DNA of 64,000 nucleotides from Limnomonas spitsbergensis (lineage: Eukaryota; Chlorophyta; Chlorophyceae; Chlamydomonadales), in assembly GCA_037349105.1 (NCBI GenBank), contig JAYJMM010000123.1, positions 7,254,001-7,318,000 of the forward strand, read 5' to 3'. The first letter of the stretch is position 1. Every line of letters begins with the position of its first letter. Below are positions 35,000 to 64,000 of this stretch, piece after piece. The notes under the pieces are model-generated. The model did no database searches and had not been told where the DNA came from. It worked only from the letters and a program-made list of their open reading frames with translations. Made by a program: the position numbers and the translations under genes.

Positions 35000-36115
35000 G
35001 CACATGCGCGTCAATGCCATAACACCCAACTACGGTGATGAGGTGTGGGCCACCCATCACCTCAGGCCGCGGATTTGTCAGAGCAAGATGCAGTCCATCT
35101 TCCACCAGCATCTGCGCCATGCTACAAGGCTACCTCCGTCCACCGCCAGTTGGGGGGTCATGAGGGAGCTGCAGATCCAGCCGTTACAGCGAAGTTGGTG
35201 GCAGCATGTACTTCGCTTCTACAACGCTGCGGTCGCACCAGCAGCACAGCAAGACAGCCCACTCATGGCCGCAGCCATGGCGGCCGACATGCAGCTCGCT
35301 GTCAGGTAGGGCACAGGAGGGCGCATTTGGTGCAGTGGATTGCTAGGTGCTTTGGGGAGCTGGAGCTGGGATCAACCGTCCCCAAACTGCGTCAGACAGC
35401 GACTGACCTGCAGCCGCTACCTGTTCCAGAGGTGACAGCGCTAGTTGATGCAGCATACGAGCGGGCGCAGCTAGATGCAGCTGGTAGAGGGGACCCCAGA
35501 GATCCTGTCACTGAACACAGGTCTGCGGCCGCCTACCGCACCTGGTTTCAGTCTTTGACGGGCGCTTGCTGGCGCAGGCCAGGGGCCGCACCAGTCTAAG
35601 GGAGTGTGCTTGCGTGCGCACGAACGCTAAGGTTGCGGCTCAGCGCTGTCAGCACGGCTGACACACGAGGACGGAGCAGCGGTCGGCAGCGTGACGGACG
35701 GTGCTGCCAACGGTGTTGGGGGAGATGGCGAGGATGCGCTGCATGTCTGCTTCCAGTGCCCTAGCGTGAAGGAGAGGCATAGGGAGAAAGGTTGGGCAGG
35801 CCCCACGGAGGGTGCCACAGACTTTCAACAGTTGTACCGGGGCAGGCTTGGATGGGAGGCTCTGACTTTAGTTGAGGTCGTCGTACGCTGTATTGAGGCC
35901 TAATTTTGTTTATTTTCTTTACCTTCTTGGGGAATAGGCTTGACAGGGGCAAGGATACTTCGGGATGCCTTTTCCTTTTGGGGGGTATTTCTCTCCTTTC
36001 TTCTCCCTCTTTCCCTCTTCCCCTAAGTTTCTTTTCTTTCCTTCCAACGGGACAATTGGACACCCACGCGGCCGAGCCTTTTTGAGCTGGGCCCAGAGGT
36101 GTTATGTCAATGACC
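35000..36115 (+). mobile_element. Degenerate non-LTR retrotransposon, 3' portion
   Basis: Frames broken by shifts: YGDEVWATHHLRPRI, MRELQIQPLQRSWWQHVLRF (region after the reverse transcriptase), VPEVTALVDAAYERAQLDAA, then EDALHVCFQCPSVKERH and GATDFQQLYRGRLGWEAL, homologous to the reverse-strand copy at 24.4 kb. The 3' UTR ends CACCCACGCGGCCGAGCC... TGTTATGTCAATGACC at about 36112. No intact reading frame. Confidence 0.78.
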
Positions 36116-36534
36116 TCTAGGCCCTGCTCAGAAAGGAACAGCCGCGTGAGCGCCCAACGAATTAGTTGGGGAAAAAGAACAAAAAATGGGGTCAGGACAA
36201 AAAATGAGAATAAGTGGAGGGGCAGACAGAAGGCTGGGTAGGTGATGAGTTAACTCAATTTCCGCTACCATGCACAGCCAGGACTATGGTGCAGCCATGC
36301 CCCCCTCCTATGTGAGGGGGCAGGAACCTGGAACCCGGCGATGTAGACGGGGAGAGAGGAGACCGTTTGGTGGGTGCATATGGTACTTGTACTGCCGTAA
36401 GTGGGCCATCCCAACTGCTACTACGTTGTCAGCATTTCCTGGACCAAAGTTGTTCGCTTGCCTTCATCGGCGCACAGAACCACGTGCTTACACCTGCACT
36501 GCCTTTTCCTCGCATTCCCCTCCTGCCACCTTGT

Positions 36535-36627
36535 GATTGTTTCATTCTTGTCCCCCAACCCTTAAGTTAGGCGCCCACACGGCCGACTTTTTTGAGCAGG
36601 GCCCAGAGGTGTAACGTCATTGACCTG
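36535..36627 (+). mobile_element. Non-LTR retroelement 3' tail
   Basis: GGCGCCCACACGGCCGA, TTTTTTGAGCAGGGCCCAGA, GGTGTAACGTCATTGACC. Confidence 0.75.
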
Positions 36628-36809
36628 CACTGCTTCCTTGCCACGCCAAACTACAACATGGCAATAGCAAGCCAGGTTGCAATTTGTCATCTCCATCAGG
36701 TCATTTCCTACCTCCACTTGTGGCAACGCCTAGCGAATTTATATAACCAGTATTAATCACCTCCCTCCCTGCCCTCGCTGCTGCACATTTGACGGGCAGA
36801 ACAGAACAG

Positions 36810-37100
36810 GGTCAATGACGTTACACCTCTGGGCCATGCTCAAGAAGGCTCGGCCGCGTGGGAGCCCAACTGTTCAGATGGGAGAAAAGAAGAAACTAAT
36901 AGGATGAGGGGGGACAAGGAACAAAAGGAAAGGCCGGAAAGGCAAACAAGTCCGACACATCAGCCCCTCTAGGAGCTAGCCCTCAACAATGCCTACAACA
37001 GCGTCCACAAAAGCAAGCGCATCCCGCACCCCTGCTCGGCCTGGTACAGCTGGTGGAAGTGTGTGGCACCGTCCGGGGGACCTGCTCAACCCCGTTCCCG
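36810..37100 (-). mobile_element. Non-LTR retroelement 3' end with coding remnant
   Basis: The minus strand carries a broken C-terminus resembling FQQLYQGRHGWEAL (here FHQLYQAEQG), a UTR, and the tail CACGCGGCCGAGCCTTCTTG, AGCATGGCCCAGAGGTGTAA, CGTCATTGACC ending near 36812. Confidence 0.72.
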
Positions 37101-37129
37101 TTACTGCTCCCTGACACTGCAGAACAGAG

Positions 37130-37200
37130 CAGGGTCAATGACATTACACCTCTGGGCCCTGCTCAAAAAGGCTTGGCCGCGTGGGTGCCTAACTAAAAAG
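37130..37200 (-). mobile_element. Non-LTR retroelement 3' tail, reverse
   Basis: Reverse of the common tail; its 3' flank CTGCTCTGTTCTGC resembles that of the copy ending at 36812 (CTGTTCTGTTCTGC). Confidence 0.7.
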
Positions 37201-37309
37201 AGTTGGGAGGAAAGATGGAAGCAACACAAGGGGGCAGGACAAAAAAAAGGAGGAAAAAGTGGGTGAGACGGAAAGAGGGAGAAGAACAGAGCAGGGGGTA
37301 CCCTGCCAA

Positions 37310-37375
37310 TCATAGGGCGCCTGTGCAGCCGAGTCTTTTGAGCCGGGCCAAGAGGTGCAACGTCATCGACCCGAC
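37310..37375 (+). mobile_element. Non-LTR retroelement 3' tail
   Basis: GGGCGCCTGTGCAGCCGAG, GAGGTGCAACGTCATCGACC; a more diverged copy. Confidence 0.65.
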
Positions 37376-37655
37376 CAATCTGTGCCCACCACACCCATAC
37401 GGCCATACCGGTATAGCAAAAAATGTCCAAAGTCATGGGCATATTATTTCACTGGGTTCGGTTAGATATATAAACGATGATAGTCAACTCACAGACGCAT
37501 GTCTGTCTTTCTGCACCGGACGGTCGATAACGTTACCGGATGGACTGTAAAACATGTAGAAGGGCAGTCGTTGCAGTCCTGTGGCACGTCACATATGATG
37601 CCTGGAATGGCATGCGCTTATCTTCCCTACTGTTAACGTCGCAAAATTTGCAATT

Positions 37656-37660
37656 TTACA
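37656..37660 (-). terminator. Possible poly(A) signal of the TPR gene
   Basis: TGTAA on the minus strand about 270 bases after the read-through TAG at 37930. Relevant only if T17 is the last exon. Confidence 0.3.
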
Positions 37661-37847
37661 TATCTTTGCCTCTTCAACACTAGAACAACAGGATTGACAC
37701 ACCCTTGCCTCTTTGAAGCTTGAAAAAGATGATTGCCTCCTGATTGCCTCGTCATCAACTCAAAACTTGAACAAGATGATGGCCTCGCTCCCGGGCTGGC
37801 AGAGGTCGACCACCCTTTCTGACGCTGCATGGAAACGAGGAAAAGTT

Positions 37848-37905
37848 AATGACGGTACACCTTTTGGCTCTGATCTAAAGGCTCGGCCACTTGGCCCTGC
37901 GCCTG
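37848..37905 (-). mobile_element. Diverged retroelement tail beyond the last recognised TPR exon
   Basis: AATGACGGTACACCTTTTGG and AAAGGCTCGGCCACTTGG are a degraded reverse tail, lying just past the last recognised TPR exon. Confidence 0.55.
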
Positions 37906-37929
37906 CTGCACATCCGCTGGCAAGCGGGT

Positions 37930-63771
<25,842 letters not shown>

Positions 63772-63951
63772 CTGTGAGAAAACAACAGGTCCAAAAGTTG
63801 ACGCCCGGGGAATTCGAATTCGTAATGGGGAAAATTTGTATCGGGGAGGTGTGGACCGAGCAGAGGCGCATGCAAGGCCTGAATGGGAGGCCAGCACTAA
63901 ACTGCGCTCTTCCTTTGGCTCTCACAGATACACCTGCCACCCATCACAAAG

Positions 63952-63979
63952 CCTAAACCCTAATCCCTAAACCCTAAAC
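63952..63979. repeat. CCCTAAA telomere-like tract
   Basis: CCTAAACCCTAATCCCTAAA + CCCTAAA: four heptamers of the plant-type telomere sequence, one changed, in an intron of the TPR gene. Confidence 0.8.
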
Positions 63980-64000
63980 AGCCGTCACCCCCAAGAAGCC

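Noticed and set aside
63952..63979. Chromosome end
   Set aside because: Only four heptamers inside an intron, with TPR coding sequence implied beyond; interstitial.

Overview
This is a eukaryotic nuclear window, most likely from a chlorophyte green alga. The evidence is: GT-AG introns in every gene, GC-rich third codon positions, TGTAA (the usual poly(A) signal of volvocalean algae) downstream of stop codons, interstitial TTTAGGG/CCCTAAA-like tracts, remnants of non-LTR retrotransposons, and very long introns filled with mini- and microsatellites. I cannot name the species from the sequence. Nearly all long open frames here are translations of tandem arrays, not genes.

Four genes can be assembled by joining exons whose reading phases match across each intron. 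(1) Minus strand, 20652 to the left edge: the first seven exons (about 375 codons) of a WD40-repeat protein of a plant/algal family, continuing off the window. (2) Plus strand, 26581-31826: a complete eight-exon gene for a heme-oxygenase-like diiron protein (CADD/TenA type) with a probable chloroplast transit peptide and all six expected metal ligands. (3) Plus strand, 32527-34182: a complete four-exon bZIP transcription factor with a hydrophobic segment after the zipper, so possibly membrane-anchored. (4) Minus strand, 63771 to about 37.9 kb: seventeen exons (about 674 codons) of a tetratricopeptide-repeat protein whose start lies beyond the right edge. The two compact plus-strand genes sit between the two repeat-bloated minus-strand genes. 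No functional link between the four genes is visible.

The remarkable feature is the origin of the tandem arrays. Most large arrays abut an exon, and their unit holds a degraded copy of that exon's own splice junction plus roughly 12-100 nt of the exon. Acceptor-derived arrays always lie upstream of the exon and donor-derived arrays always downstream. Examples: the 66-bp array at 7.8-11.5 kb (WD40 exon 5 acceptor), the 79-bp array at 14.2-16.2 kb (exon 3 acceptor), the 157-bp array at 42.3-43.2 kb (TPR exon 12 donor), the 106-bp array at 45.4-46.1 kb (TPR exon 10 acceptor), the 119-bp array at 48.6-55.4 kb (TPR exon 7 acceptor), the ~175-bp array at 61.5-62.7 kb (TPR exon 2 donor), and, in the plus-strand diiron gene, the array at 29.1-30.0 kb (exon 6 acceptor). 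Several arrays have higher-order periods (659, 790 and 1664 bp). The introns therefore carry up to dozens of decoy splice sites. This splice-junction-seeded array growth is the main candidate for an undescribed phenomenon.

Mobile DNA: a degenerate non-LTR element with an AP-endonuclease-like domain (24.36-25.76 kb, minus), another 3' portion at 35.0-36.1 kb (plus), many 5'-truncated tails ending in GTCATTGACC, and a second tail family, one copy of which has a (GAAA)n tract. A ~220-bp unclassified element occurs in inverted orientation at 28.8 and 45.0 kb.
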